Assembly: GCF_002102345.1 (NCBI RefSeq)
Contig: NZ_LQPP01000029.1
Coordinates: forward strand, 146,504 to 210,503
Length of the DNA: 64,000 bases
DNA from: Mycolicibacterium peregrinum
GTDB lineage: Bacteria > Actinomycetota > Actinomycetes > Mycobacteriales > Mycobacteriaceae
Direction of reading: 5' to 3'
The translations under genes were made by a program, and so were the position numbers. The notes under the pieces were generated by a model, which had not been told where the DNA came from, made no database searches, and saw only the letters and a list, made by a program, of their open reading frames with translations. Shown in pieces: positions 42,036 through 50,232 of the stretch. Within the stretch, counting starts at the first letter, position 1. Each line of letters opens with the position of its first letter.

Positions 42036-43100
42036 TCAGAACTCGATGTGGACGTCGTCGGAGACCGGTCGCGCCTGACAGCCGAGAATCACGCCGTCGG
42101 CGATATCCTCGGGTTCGAGAATGTCGCAGGCGGCCATGTCCACGTCACCGTTTACCACCGTGGCCGCGCACGATCCGCACTGTCCTTCCTTGCAGGAGTA
42201 CGGAACGTCGACACCCGAGCGGATCAACACGTCGACCAACGTCGCCTGACGCGGCCATCTCAGCCGGTGACTGGTGCCGTCCAGATCGACCTGAAGGTCG
42301 GCAGCGTCATCGTCGTCGGAATCTGTTGCCGGTGCGGTGGTGTCATTGGCGAACGGGTCGCCGGACAGCGACTGGAACACCTCGAGGTGAATCCGGTCCC
42401 GCTCGACACCGGCTTCGAGGAGAGTCTCCTTGATGACCGCCATGAACGGGGCCGGCCCGCAGACGAAAGCCTCGAAGCCCGTGGACCCGGCGAAAACGGT
42501 TTGGGCGAATCCGCTCAGCTGCGCGCGGGTCGGCAGGCCCTGAATCGATTCCAGCCAGTGCAGCACCGTCAGTCGGCCTGCGTAGCGGGCGGCGAGTTCG
42601 CGTAGTTCGCCGGCGAAGATCACCGAGCGTTCGTCGCGGTTGGCGTAACACAGGACCACCCGCCCGGTGCCGGCCGACAACACCGACTTCAAGATCGACA
42701 TCACCGGAGTGATACCGCTGCCCGCTGCCCACAACAGAAAGTCGGTGTCGAGGCTTGCCGGGGTGAACAACCCCGAAGGCGGCAGTACTTCGAGGGTGTC
42801 TCCGACATCGACGTTGTCGCACAACCAATTCGAACCGTAGCCGTCGGCGGTGCGCTTGACCGTCACCTTGGGAGCGGGATCGGTGTGCGGTGAGCTGGCG
42901 AGTGAGTAGCACCGGGCCACCGATCCGGTCAGCTCGCTTGGCACCCGCAGCGTCAGGAATTGTCCGGGTCGATACGAAAATCGCTCCTGCTGGTCCTGCG
43001 GCACAGTGAAAACCAGAGATCGGGCGTCGGGGCTTTCATCGATGACATCGGCCACCGTGACAACGACGCTCCGTCTGGTCTGGAGGCTCGGGTCGGTCAT
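42036..43100 (-). CDS. kshB: 3-ketosteroid 9-alpha-hydroxylase reductase component
   Basis: 354 residues. FAD domain: FSYRPGQFLTLRVPSEL and RCYSLASSP (RxYS). NAD domain: LLWAAGSGITPVMSILKSVL and FVCGPAPFMAVIKETL. The C-terminal plant-type 2Fe-2S ferredoxin is CKEGQCGSCAATVV with the fourth Cys in VILGCQA. The module order (reductase, then ferredoxin) is that of KshB. It passes electrons from NADH to KshA (8878). An acidic linker (DSDDDDAAD) joins the modules. ATG 43100; divergent from a BVMO. Confidence 0.9.
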   Translation of the reverse strand: MTDPSLQTRRSVVVTVADVIDESPDARSLVFTVPQDQQERFSYRPGQFLTLRVPSELTGSVARCYSLASSPHTDPAPKVTVKRTADGYGSNWLCDNVDVGDTLEVLPPSGLFTPASLDTDFLLWAAGSGITPVMSILKSVLSAGTGRVVLCYANRDERSVIFAGELRELAARYAGRLTVLHWLESIQGLPTRAQLSGFAQTVFAGSTGFEAFVCGPAPFMAVIKETLLEAGVERDRIHLEVFQSLSGDPFANDTTAPATDSDDDDAADLQVDLDGTSHRLRWPRQATLVDVLIRSGVDVPYSCKEGQCGSCAATVVNGDVDMAACDILEPEDIADGVILGCQARPVSDDVHIEF

Positions 43101-43175
43101 GGGCCGAGATTCTCGCCGACGCACCCGATGCGGCAATCCGCCGATTCCGGTGGTCGGGACGTCAGGTCTCGCGGT

Positions 43176-43188
43176 CCGGTGACCGGGA
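43176..43188 (-). promoter_or_regulatory. Shared cluster operator, copy 9 (kshB/BVMO)
   Basis: On the minus strand TCCCGGTCACCGG, 13 of 13, within TTCCCGGTCACCGGACC. The -10-like TACCGT (43219-43224) is 37 bp away on the plus strand and ends 7 bp before the GTG start of the BVMO, supporting that start as leaderless. Confidence 0.68.
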
Positions 43189-43231
43189 ACTGTGGCGGCC
43201 GCGCGCGTGATCGGCGCCTACCGTTCGCCCT

Positions 43232-44845
43232 GTGAGCAGTGGAGCGATGAACGTCGTAGATGTTGTGGTGGTGGGCGCCGGTTTCGGTGGCCTGTACGCG
43301 TTGCACAAGTTCCGGTCGCAGGGTTTGTCGGTGCGAGTCTTCGAGGCCGCCCCGGAGGTGGGCGGCACCTGGTACTTCAATCGCTACCCGGGTGCACGTT
43401 GTGACGTCGAGAGTGTCGACTACTGCTACTCGTTCTCCGACGAACTCCAACAGGAATGGACCTGGACCGAGAAGTACGCCACCCAGTCCGAAATCCTGAA
43501 GTACATCAACTGGGTTGCCGACAAGCTCGATCTGCGCCGCGACATCACGTTCGAGACCAGGGTGAGTTCAGCGGTGCTCGACGAGCAGACGCTGCGCTGG
43601 ACCGTCACCACCGATACCGGCGAAACCGTTGACGCGAGGTTCGTGGTCATGGCCACCGGCCCGTTGTCGGCGGCGATGACTCCTGACTTCCCGGGTCTGG
43701 ACAGCTTCGCCGGCGACGTCTACCACACCGCGCACTGGCCGCATGAGGATGTGGATTTCACCGGCAAGCGCGTCGCCGTCATCGGCACCGGATCCTCGGG
43801 GATCCAGTCCATCCCGATCATCGCCGAACAGGCCCAGCAGCTGTATGTCTTTCAACGGACCCCGAATTACAGCGTGCCGGCCGGTAACCGGCCGCTGACG
43901 GAGGAGGAGGTGGCCGACACCAAGGCCAACTATGCCGAGCGGCGCCGGATGTCCTGGCGCAGTGGCGGTGGCTCACCACATGTCGCGCACCCCAAACTCA
44001 CCATGGAAGCCACGCCCGAAGAGCGTCACGATGCCTTCGAAAAGCGATGGGAACTGGGCGGAGTGCTGTTCTCAAAGACGTTCACCGATCAGATGGTCTC
44101 CCTGGAAGCCAACGAGGAGGCCCGCAAGTTCTACGAGAACAAGATCCGTGCCGTGATCGACGACCCGGCTCTGGCCGAGGTACTGATCCCCGATGATCAC
44201 CCGATCGGGACAAAGCGGATCTGTACCGACACCAACTACTTTCAGACGTTCAACCGTTCCAACGTCCAGCTTGTGAGTGTCCGTAAGACGCCGATCGAAT
44301 CGATCGACGAAACGGGAATCAACACGTCCGACGCGCACTATGACATCGACGCGTTGGTGCTGGCCACCGGGTTCGACGCGATGACCGGCACACTGGCCAA
44401 GATCGACATCGTGGGCCGGGGCGGCAGGAAGCTGGCGGACGACTGGGCCGACGGGCCCCGCACCTACCTGGGTCTGGGTACCGATGGCTTCCCCAACCTG
44501 TTCCTGGTTTCCGGTCCGGGGGCACCGGCGGTGCTGGCCAACATGGTTCTGCATGCCGAAGCGCACGTGAACTGGATCGCCGATGCCATCGCCTATCTCG
44601 CCCAGAACACCTACGCGGCAATCGAACCGACGCCTGATGCCGTAGACAGTTGGATCACCGAATGTGCCGAGCGCGCCGACGCCACGCTGTTCACCAAGGC
44701 CAACTCCTGGTACATGGGCGCCAACGTGCCCGGCAAGCCTCGGATGTTCATGCTGTTCATCGGCGGCTTCGGCGTGTACCTCGATATCTGCAATGAGGTA
44801 GCGGCAGACGGATACAGAGGATTCGAACTGCTGAAGGCGCCCTAG
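43232..44845 (+). CDS. Baeyer-Villiger monooxygenase (cyclohexanone/cycloalkanone type)
   Basis: 537 residues without an N-terminal extension. First Rossmann motif VVVGAGFGGLYALHKFRSQG at residue ~12, GGTWYFNRYPGARCDVES, then the BVMO fingerprint FAGDVYHTAHWPH, the second Rossmann motif VIGTGSSGIQSIP, and LATGFDAMTG. GTG 43232 fits the leaderless promoter (TACCGT, 7 bp); ATG 43247 is an alternative. It heads a six-gene operon (to 48595) with mycofactocin-type SDRs and a 3-alpha-HSD-like gene. Oxygen insertion at C17 or in the D ring is a natural hypothesis. Confidence 0.9.
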   Translation: MSSGAMNVVDVVVVGAGFGGLYALHKFRSQGLSVRVFEAAPEVGGTWYFNRYPGARCDVESVDYCYSFSDELQQEWTWTEKYATQSEILKYINWVADKLDLRRDITFETRVSSAVLDEQTLRWTVTTDTGETVDARFVVMATGPLSAAMTPDFPGLDSFAGDVYHTAHWPHEDVDFTGKRVAVIGTGSSGIQSIPIIAEQAQQLYVFQRTPNYSVPAGNRPLTEEEVADTKANYAERRRMSWRSGGGSPHVAHPKLTMEATPEERHDAFEKRWELGGVLFSKTFTDQMVSLEANEEARKFYENKIRAVIDDPALAEVLIPDDHPIGTKRICTDTNYFQTFNRSNVQLVSVRKTPIESIDETGINTSDAHYDIDALVLATGFDAMTGTLAKIDIVGRGGRKLADDWADGPRTYLGLGTDGFPNLFLVSGPGAPAVLANMVLHAEAHVNWIADAIAYLAQNTYAAIEPTPDAVDSWITECAERADATLFTKANSWYMGANVPGKPRMFMLFIGGFGVYLDICNEVAADGYRGFELLKAP

Positions 44846-45648
44846 TGCCGGATCTGGCGGACAAGGTTGTTCTGGTTACCGGCGCCGGTGGCGGTACCGG
44901 GCGCGTGCATTGCGAACGCTTTGCCGACGCTGGGGCAGACGTCATCGCACTCGACCGGAACGAGGCCATTGATGACCTACGAGAGACGGCCGAGCGGGTG
45001 CGGCAGCGTGGTCGGCGCTGTGCCACCGGTACCGCGGACATCAGCAATCTCGCCGAAGTCACGTGCGCGGTCGACTCGGGTGTGACGACGTTGGGCCGTC
45101 TCGACGTCATCGTCGCCAATGCGGGTATTCACACGGCGAACAGGCCGGCGTGGGAGATCAGTCCCCGGGAATGGCAACGCAATCTGGATGTCAACCTGAC
45201 CGGTGTCTGGCACACCGTCAAGGCCGGTGTGCCCCACATCGGTTCCGAAGGCGGATCCGTGGTGATCATCAGCTCCACCAACGGTTTACGCGGCACCGCC
45301 GGAACCGCCCATTACACCGCCAGTAAATATGCGGCGGTGGGGCTGGCCCGCACGCTTGCCAATGAACTCGGGCCGAAACGTATCCGGGTGAACACCGTGC
45401 ATCCCGGGGCGGTCGCGACGCCGATGGTGCGCAACCCCGACACCTACAAGCGGTTGCGGCCAGATCTGGACAACCCCACCGAAGCCGATGCAATCGAAGT
45501 GCTCACCGCCCGAAACCTGCTCCCGGTGCCGTGGGTGGAACCCGTCGACGTGGCCAACGCGGCGGTTTTCCTGGCTTCCGATCAAGCTCGGTACATCACC
45601 GGCACCCAGCTCGTCGTCGACGCCGGCCTGACCCAGAAGACGACATGA
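44845..45648 (+). CDS. Mycofactocin-coupled-type SDR
   Basis: 267 residues. VTGAGGGTGRVHCERFADAGADVIALD, NAGIHTANRP, HYTASKYAAVGLARTLANEL (YxxxK). The C-terminal segment YKRLRPDLDNPTEADAIEVLTARNLLPVPWVEPVDVANAAVFLASDQARYITG is characteristic of the carveol-dehydrogenase / mycofactocin-coupled subgroup, in which NAD is tightly held and re-oxidised by mycofactocin. GTG 44845 shares a base with the BVMO stop (TAGTG). It probably oxidises a steroid alcohol. Confidence 0.85.
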   Translation: MPDLADKVVLVTGAGGGTGRVHCERFADAGADVIALDRNEAIDDLRETAERVRQRGRRCATGTADISNLAEVTCAVDSGVTTLGRLDVIVANAGIHTANRPAWEISPREWQRNLDVNLTGVWHTVKAGVPHIGSEGGSVVIISSTNGLRGTAGTAHYTASKYAAVGLARTLANELGPKRIRVNTVHPGAVATPMVRNPDTYKRLRPDLDNPTEADAIEVLTARNLLPVPWVEPVDVANAAVFLASDQARYITGTQLVVDAGLTQKTT

Positions 45649-46472
45649 CCGGTCGGCTGAGGGGCAAGACCGCTGTGATCACCGGTGCTGCGCGCGGCAT
45701 CGGCCGCGCCCAGGCAGTGCGCTTTGCGGAAGAAGGCGCGGACATCATCGCGATCGATGTGTGCGGGCCGATCGAGTCGGTGCAGGTGCCACCCAGCACG
45801 CCACAGGACCTCGCTGAAACCGCTCGTCTTGTCGAGCAGGCGGGCGGTCGGATCGTCACCGAGATCGTCGACGTTCGGAACGAACTCCACGACGTTGTCG
45901 ACCGCGGCGCCGCGGAGTTCGACGGGATCGATATCGTCTGCGCCACTGCGGGAATCACGTCGCGAGGCGCCGCCATCGAACTCTCCGAGGCGGCGTGGCG
46001 CACCATGCTCGACATCAACCTGACCGGGGTGTGGAACACGTGCACTGCCACGGCGCCCCATCTGATCGAACGCGGCGCGGGTTCGATGGTGCTGACCAGT
46101 TCGATCGCGGGTCTCCGGGGATTGGTGGGTGTCGCGCACTACACCGCTGCCAAGCATGGCGTCGTCGGGCTGATGCGTAGCCTTGCCCACGATTTGGCGC
46201 CTCATGGTGTGCGGGTCAACTGTGTGCACCCGACCAACGTCGACACGCCCCTGATCCAGAACGACTTCGTCCGCAGTGGGTTCCGGCCCGACCTGGACCG
46301 TCCGCCCACCCGTGACGAATTCGCCACCGCCGCCACGCAGATGAACCTGCTCGCCGTGCCATGGGTGCAGCCCGTCGACATCGCGAACGCCAGTTTGTTC
46401 CTGGCGTCGGACGAAGCCCGCTATATCACCGCGATCAGCCTGCCGGTTGACGCCGGAAGTGCCCAACGCTAG
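45645..46472 (+). CDS. Mycofactocin-coupled-type SDR
   Basis: 275 residues. TGAARGIGRAQAVRFAEEGADIIAIDVCGPIESVQVP has the long insertion after the second strand that marks the mycofactocin-coupled subgroup. HYTAAKHGVVGLMRSLAHDL provides YxxxK. The C-terminal region with FRPDLDRPPTRDEF and LLAVPWVQPVDIANASLFLASDEARYIT parallels the preceding SDR. The ATGA overlap with the upstream gene gives coupled translation. Two adjacent paralogues suggest two positions or stereochemistries oxidised. Confidence 0.87.
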   Translation: MTGRLRGKTAVITGAARGIGRAQAVRFAEEGADIIAIDVCGPIESVQVPPSTPQDLAETARLVEQAGGRIVTEIVDVRNELHDVVDRGAAEFDGIDIVCATAGITSRGAAIELSEAAWRTMLDINLTGVWNTCTATAPHLIERGAGSMVLTSSIAGLRGLVGVAHYTAAKHGVVGLMRSLAHDLAPHGVRVNCVHPTNVDTPLIQNDFVRSGFRPDLDRPPTRDEFATAATQMNLLAVPWVQPVDIANASLFLASDEARYITAISLPVDAGSAQR

Positions 46473-46481
46473 GAGGCCGAC

Positions 46482-46970
46482 ATCGAACAGCAGATACTCA
46501 CTCGGCTACAACGCCTCGAAGATGAGCTGGCCATCACGAGACTGCTGGCCTCATACGGTCCTTCGGTAGATGCCGGCAACGCTGACAATGCGGCCGCGCT
46601 GTGGGCGGTCGACGGAACCTATGACGTCGAGGACTGGCTGATGACCGGCCGGGGCGGCGTGCATCAGATGGTCAGCTCGACCGGACACCAGGATCTGGTG
46701 GCCGCGGGCTGTTGCCATTTTCTCGGCCCGGCGGTGGTCACGGTCGACGGCGACCGTGCTGTAGCGGTATGCGAATCGCTGGTCCTGTTGCGCGATGGCG
46801 AGAGTGGCTATCGAGTGTGGCGGGCGACTGCCAATCACTTCGCGCTGGAACGTCTCGAAGGGCAATGGCAGATCACGGAGCGCACCAGCAGATTGCTCAA
46901 CGGCAACCCGTACGCGCACACTCTGTTGAACTTTGGATTGGCGGGAGCGCCTGTCCCCGAGCAGATCTGA
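46482..46970 (+). CDS. SnoaL-like protein with apparent ATC start codon
   Basis: 162 residues of NTF2-like fold: QILTRLQRLEDELAITRLLASYGPSVDAGNADNAAALWAVDGTYDVEDWLMTGRGGVHQMV ... ANHFALERLEGQWQITERTSRLLNG. The first ATG (46641) would delete the entire first helix and half the fold. The conserved N-terminus is in frame back to the previous gene's TAG with no ATG, GTG or TTG. AGGAGG (46471-46476) sits 5 bp before ATC 46482, so ATC is the likely initiator. Alternatives are a sequence error or mutated start. Confidence 0.75.
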   Translation: MEQQILTRLQRLEDELAITRLLASYGPSVDAGNADNAAALWAVDGTYDVEDWLMTGRGGVHQMVSSTGHQDLVAAGCCHFLGPAVVTVDGDRAVAVCESLVLLRDGESGYRVWRATANHFALERLEGQWQITERTSRLLNGNPYAHTLLNFGLAGAPVPEQI

Positions 46971-46979
46971 GAGGCAGCG

Positions 46980-47750
46980 ATGTCCGCTACTGATTGCCCG
47001 CTGGTGTTCTTCTCGTTCGTCGCACTCGGTGGCGGGAGAGCCGAGGAACATCGGCGCTATAACGAATGGCATCAGTTGGACCACCGGCCGGAAAATCTCG
47101 CACTACCCGGAATCGCCTGGGGAGACCGGTGGAGCCGCCCGGCGGCATGTCGCGGTGTTTCCACCGCCGAACCCGCACAGGCCGATACCGACTATGTCGC
47201 GATGTACTGGTTCCGTCCTCCCGTGGAGCGGTCGGTGCGGGAGTGGGAGCAGCTCGGTGCGGATTCATTTCAGTGGGGTCGCGGACCGATGATTCCCGGC
47301 GTGCGGCGCACTGTGCTCGCATTCTTCCGACCGGTCAAGGGCTACGCCGCTGCCTCGGCGCTGGTGTCGCCCGGCGTGATCCCGTACCGGCCCAACCGCG
47401 GGCTGCACCTGACGATGACCCGGTTTGCCGAACCCTATGGCGCCGAAGCTCACGAGCATCACCGATGGGAGGACCGGGTGGCGATCCCGGCTCTGCTGGA
47501 ACTGGACGGTGTGGCGGGGGCATGGACTTTCGCATTGGATCGCCACCAGGACAACGGGCTCGGCCTCCGTTCCTCGGACGCGGCAGATCCGCCAGGCGGC
47601 CTCCGCATCCGTCTGCTCTACCTCGATGACGATCCGGTTCGCGTCGCCGGCCGGATCAGGGAACAGCTGGCTGACAAGACTGAAACCACACCGGGAGAGT
47701 GTGTCATCGACACACCGCTGAACACGATCGTTCCCTGGCAGGACTGGTGA
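46980..47750 (+). CDS. Uncharacterised dimeric-barrel-type protein
   Basis: 256 residues, no firm family. HRRYNEWHQLDHRPENLALPGIAWGDRW resembles the W-x3-H-x2-D-H start of EthD/ABM-like ferredoxin folds. A second similar half appears around PNRGLHLTMTRFAEPYGAEAHEHHRWEDRVAIPALLELDGVAGAWTF, so it may be a tandem of two barrels, like the 31677-32696 protein. Histidine-rich positions (HEHHRWED) could bind a metal. It lies 9 bp after the SnoaL gene and overlaps the next SDR by GTGA. Confidence 0.75.
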   Translation: MSATDCPLVFFSFVALGGGRAEEHRRYNEWHQLDHRPENLALPGIAWGDRWSRPAACRGVSTAEPAQADTDYVAMYWFRPPVERSVREWEQLGADSFQWGRGPMIPGVRRTVLAFFRPVKGYAAASALVSPGVIPYRPNRGLHLTMTRFAEPYGAEAHEHHRWEDRVAIPALLELDGVAGAWTFALDRHQDNGLGLRSSDAADPPGGLRIRLLYLDDDPVRVAGRIREQLADKTETTPGECVIDTPLNTIVPWQDW

Positions 47751-48595
47751 AAATGGGTACCTATGCAGTGACCGGATCGGCATCCGGGATGGGCCGCGCG
47801 GCGGCCGAGCGGTTGCGGACCGACGGGCACCGCGTGATCGGTGTCGATCTGCGCGATGCCGAGGTGATAGCGGATCTCTCGACTGCACAGGGCCGTTCGG
47901 ACGCGGCTGCTGAGGTGCTTGCGTTGGCTGAGGGGCGGCTTGAGGGCGCAGTGATGGCGGCAGGTGTCGGTCCGCTGCCGGACCGCAACGCCGTACGGCT
48001 GATCCTGTCGGTCAACTATCTCGGGGTGGTCGACCTGCTGCAGGGGTGGCGTCCGGCGTTCGCTGCCGCCGGCAACGCAAAAGTGGTTGTCGTCGGTAGT
48101 AATTCGAGTACCACGATGCCGATGGTGCCGGTGCGCGCGGTGCGGGCTCTGTTGCGCGACGATCTGGACCGCGCCGTCAAGACCCTGCATCGCTACCGTG
48201 CGGTTGCACCGTCGCTCAGCTACGGTGCATCGAAGATCGCGGTATCGCGATGGGTGCGGCGCAATGCGGTGCTAGAGAGTTGGGCAGGCGCCGGAATTCG
48301 CCTGAACGCGATTGCCCCGGGTGCGGTCCGGACTCCTCTACTGGAGAAGCAGCTAGCCTCCCCGCGAGAAGCCAAGGCGGTGCAGTCTTTCCCGGTCCCG
48401 GTCGGAGGCTTCGGCAGCCCCGCGCATCTCGCGGAATGGATGGTCTTCATGCTGTCGGACGCTGCTGAGTTTCTCTGCGGCAGCGTCATCTTCGTCGATG
48501 GTGGATCAGATGCCCATTTCAGGCCGGATGATTGGCCTCGGCGGGTACCCACATCCCGGATTCTCAACTATGCCGTGAAGTACGCGCGTCGCTAG
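47747..48595 (+). CDS. 3-alpha-hydroxysteroid dehydrogenase/carbonyl reductase-type SDR (HsdA-like)
   Basis: 282 residues. The wording strongly matches Comamonas 3-alpha-HSD/CR: TGSASGMGRAAAERL, VIGVDLRDAEVIADLSTAQGRSDA, LSVNYLGVVDLL, a ~30-residue insertion before the active site (VRALLRDDLDRAVKTLHRYRAVAPS), SYGASKIAVSRWVRR (YxxxK) and APGAVRTPLLEKQL. It interconverts 3-alpha-hydroxy and 3-keto steroids with NAD. GTG 47747 overlaps the upstream stop (GTGA); ATG 47753 is an alternative. Last gene of the plus-strand operon from 43232. Confidence 0.87.
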   Translation: MKMGTYAVTGSASGMGRAAAERLRTDGHRVIGVDLRDAEVIADLSTAQGRSDAAAEVLALAEGRLEGAVMAAGVGPLPDRNAVRLILSVNYLGVVDLLQGWRPAFAAAGNAKVVVVGSNSSTTMPMVPVRAVRALLRDDLDRAVKTLHRYRAVAPSLSYGASKIAVSRWVRRNAVLESWAGAGIRLNAIAPGAVRTPLLEKQLASPREAKAVQSFPVPVGGFGSPAHLAEWMVFMLSDAAEFLCGSVIFVDGGSDAHFRPDDWPRRVPTSRILNYAVKYARR

Positions 48596-48602
48596 GCTCT
48601 CC

Positions 48603-49466
48603 TCACCTACCGCCGACGGCCGCCACAGGGGCCTCACCGTTCCGATGGATCATGGCCGGCGTCACCACGCGATGCGCCGCTCGTGACTGGCGCGCGCCGT
48701 TGCGGGGCACATCTGAAAGGCTATGGCAGATAGCCCATGACGCGCTGTGAACAGCCGCGGCGACGGGTTCGATCCGCGTCGACCTGGCAGGCCCGCACAG
48801 CGACAGCGCAAATTGACTGCCTCCCTCGCTCACGCTGATCGGAGCGGCCACGACGGTGACTCCCCGCTCACATCCCTCGGCATCGACGGCAACCCCGCCG
48901 CGAGCGCGTACGGCGGCCAGACTTCGATCCAACTCCGCCCGGTTACGAATTCCGTACGGCGATGTCACCGCGTACCGCAACTCTGGCCAGGCTGACTCGT
49001 CCATCTGCGCGAGGAGCGCTCTGCCTGCGGCACTCTGTTCCACGGGCTGCTTGAAACCGACCTGCCAACAACTGCCGGAGCTGGGCCACATGCCGAAGCG
49101 TTCGATGTGCAGCACGTGCGTACCCGTCAGGACGCTGAGATGCGCCGTCAGGCCGGTGCGACGGTGTAGGTCCGCCATCACCGGCAGTGCCGCTTCGGGA
49201 ACTCGACGCTGCCGCACTGCCTGGCGGCCGAACTCGAACATCTTCAGCCCCAGTGTGTATTCGGCGCCATGGCGTTCGATCCAGCCGAGCTGGACCAGTC
49301 CCTGCAGGATGCGATGAGTCGACGAGCGGGGAACGTTCGAATACCGGGTGATTTCCGCCAGTGTGAGTGTTTGGCGCGCGCCGAAGACCTCCAGAAGCGC
49401 AGCCGCCCGATTGAGCAGCGCTATGGGAGCAGCGTCGTCATCCGACGTTGGCACAAATCCCTCCAT
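48603..49466 (-). CDS. IclR-family transcriptional regulator
   Basis: About 287 residues. Winged helix ALLNRAAALLEVFGARQTLTLAEITRYSNVPRSSTHRILQGLVQLGWIER, then the effector domain HVLHIERFGMWPSSGSCWQVGFKQPVEQSAAGRALLA. Starts at 49475 and 49493 (GTG) are possible, but they place the code inside the palindromic region 49467-49505, so ATG 49466 is preferred. It is similar in layout to the IclR at 37312-38169. Convergent with the HsdA-like operon and divergent from a TetR gene. Confidence 0.83.
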   Translation of the reverse strand: MEGFVPTSDDDAAPIALLNRAAALLEVFGARQTLTLAEITRYSNVPRSSTHRILQGLVQLGWIERHGAEYTLGLKMFEFGRQAVRQRRVPEAALPVMADLHRRTGLTAHLSVLTGTHVLHIERFGMWPSSGSCWQVGFKQPVEQSAAGRALLAQMDESAWPELRYAVTSPYGIRNRAELDRSLAAVRARGGVAVDAEGCERGVTVVAAPISVSEGGSQFALSLCGPARSTRIEPVAAAVHSASWAICHSLSDVPRNGARQSRAAHRVVTPAMIHRNGEAPVAAVGGR

Positions 49467-49505
49467 ACCTGTCATACTCTGCACACATGTCACAACGTGA
49501 CAGGT
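49467..49505. promoter_or_regulatory. Nested inverted repeats, probable IclR operator
   Basis: An outer repeat ACCTGTCA (49467-49474) and TGACAGGT (49498-49505) encloses an inner palindrome TGTCAC-AAC-GTGACA (49488-49502). All arms use TGTCA/TGACA half-sites, so three half-sites are arranged within 39 bp directly before the IclR start. Confidence 0.65.
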
Positions 49506-49513
49506 GTGAGTCT

Positions 49514-49528
49514 AGGCACAGCGTGCCT
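49514..49528. promoter_or_regulatory. Small palindrome before the TetR gene
   Basis: AGGCAC-AGC-GTGCCT, 6-bp perfect arms, 45 bp before the TetR start at 49573. It is a candidate TetR autoregulatory site, distinct in sequence from the palindrome of the paralogous TetR at 12056. Confidence 0.5.
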
Positions 49529-49572
49529 GCGAAGTAAAGGAGACCGCGTGCCGGTGCGACGACAATCAGCGA

Positions 49573-50232
49573 ATGCCCAAAGGTAAGGGGCCGACGCTCA
49601 CCGAGCGTCGCGCTGAGGAATTGCGGCTCAACATCGCCAGGACCGCATGCGACATCTTCATCGCCGACGGCGACACCACGGCAACCGTGGAGCGCATCTG
49701 CGCCGAAGTCGGCATCGCGACGCGTACGTTCTACCGCCACTTCCCGGTAAAGGAAGACGTACTGGGGCCGTTGTTCGGGCGAAGCGAGACCAACATGCGG
49801 GATCTGTTGTCCTGTGCTGCAGCGGATTCAGACCCGGTAGATGTCCTTGTCGACATGTTCACGGTCGAGGTTCGGCATCGCCAGTCAGCTGGGGCCCAGC
49901 ACCGGCAGTCGGTGGACAAGGCGCGGAAACTGATGGCCCTCGTTGCCGAGACTCCGCAGTACCGACTGCGATGGATGGAATGGAGCGAGAACCTCGCCGA
50001 CGCCATCACCGAGTTCCTGGCCGGGCACTTCGACTTGAGCGACGACGTGTTCACGCGCTCATTGCCGAGCAGGCTGATCGTCCACGTCAGCAGTAACGCC
50101 TACATCTGGTGGACCGACGCCAAGGAACCGCACGAACTCGACGAGTTGATAGCGGCCCACCGGTCCGGCATCGCCATGGTGCTGGCCGGACTACAACGGT
50201 CGGACGGAAGTCGTCAGACCCGTGCCAGGTAG
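49573..50232 (+). CDS. TetR-family regulator (paralogue of the 12224 TetR)
   Basis: 219 residues. LTERRAEELRLNIARTACDIFIADGDTTATVERICAEVGIATRTFYRHFPVKEDVLGPLF is the DNA-binding domain. The C-terminal YRLRWMEWSENLADAITEFLAGHFDLSDDVFTR mirrors the 12224 TetR (YRLRWLDWGQDLIGPITEFLAARFDL). A shared ligand class is therefore likely. Its 3' end overlaps the convergent hsaD gene by 19 bp. A GTG at 49548 in another frame was disregarded. Confidence 0.85.
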   Translation: MPKGKGPTLTERRAEELRLNIARTACDIFIADGDTTATVERICAEVGIATRTFYRHFPVKEDVLGPLFGRSETNMRDLLSCAAADSDPVDVLVDMFTVEVRHRQSAGAQHRQSVDKARKLMALVAETPQYRLRWMEWSENLADAITEFLAGHFDLSDDVFTRSLPSRLIVHVSSNAYIWWTDAKEPHELDELIAAHRSGIAMVLAGLQRSDGSRQTRAR

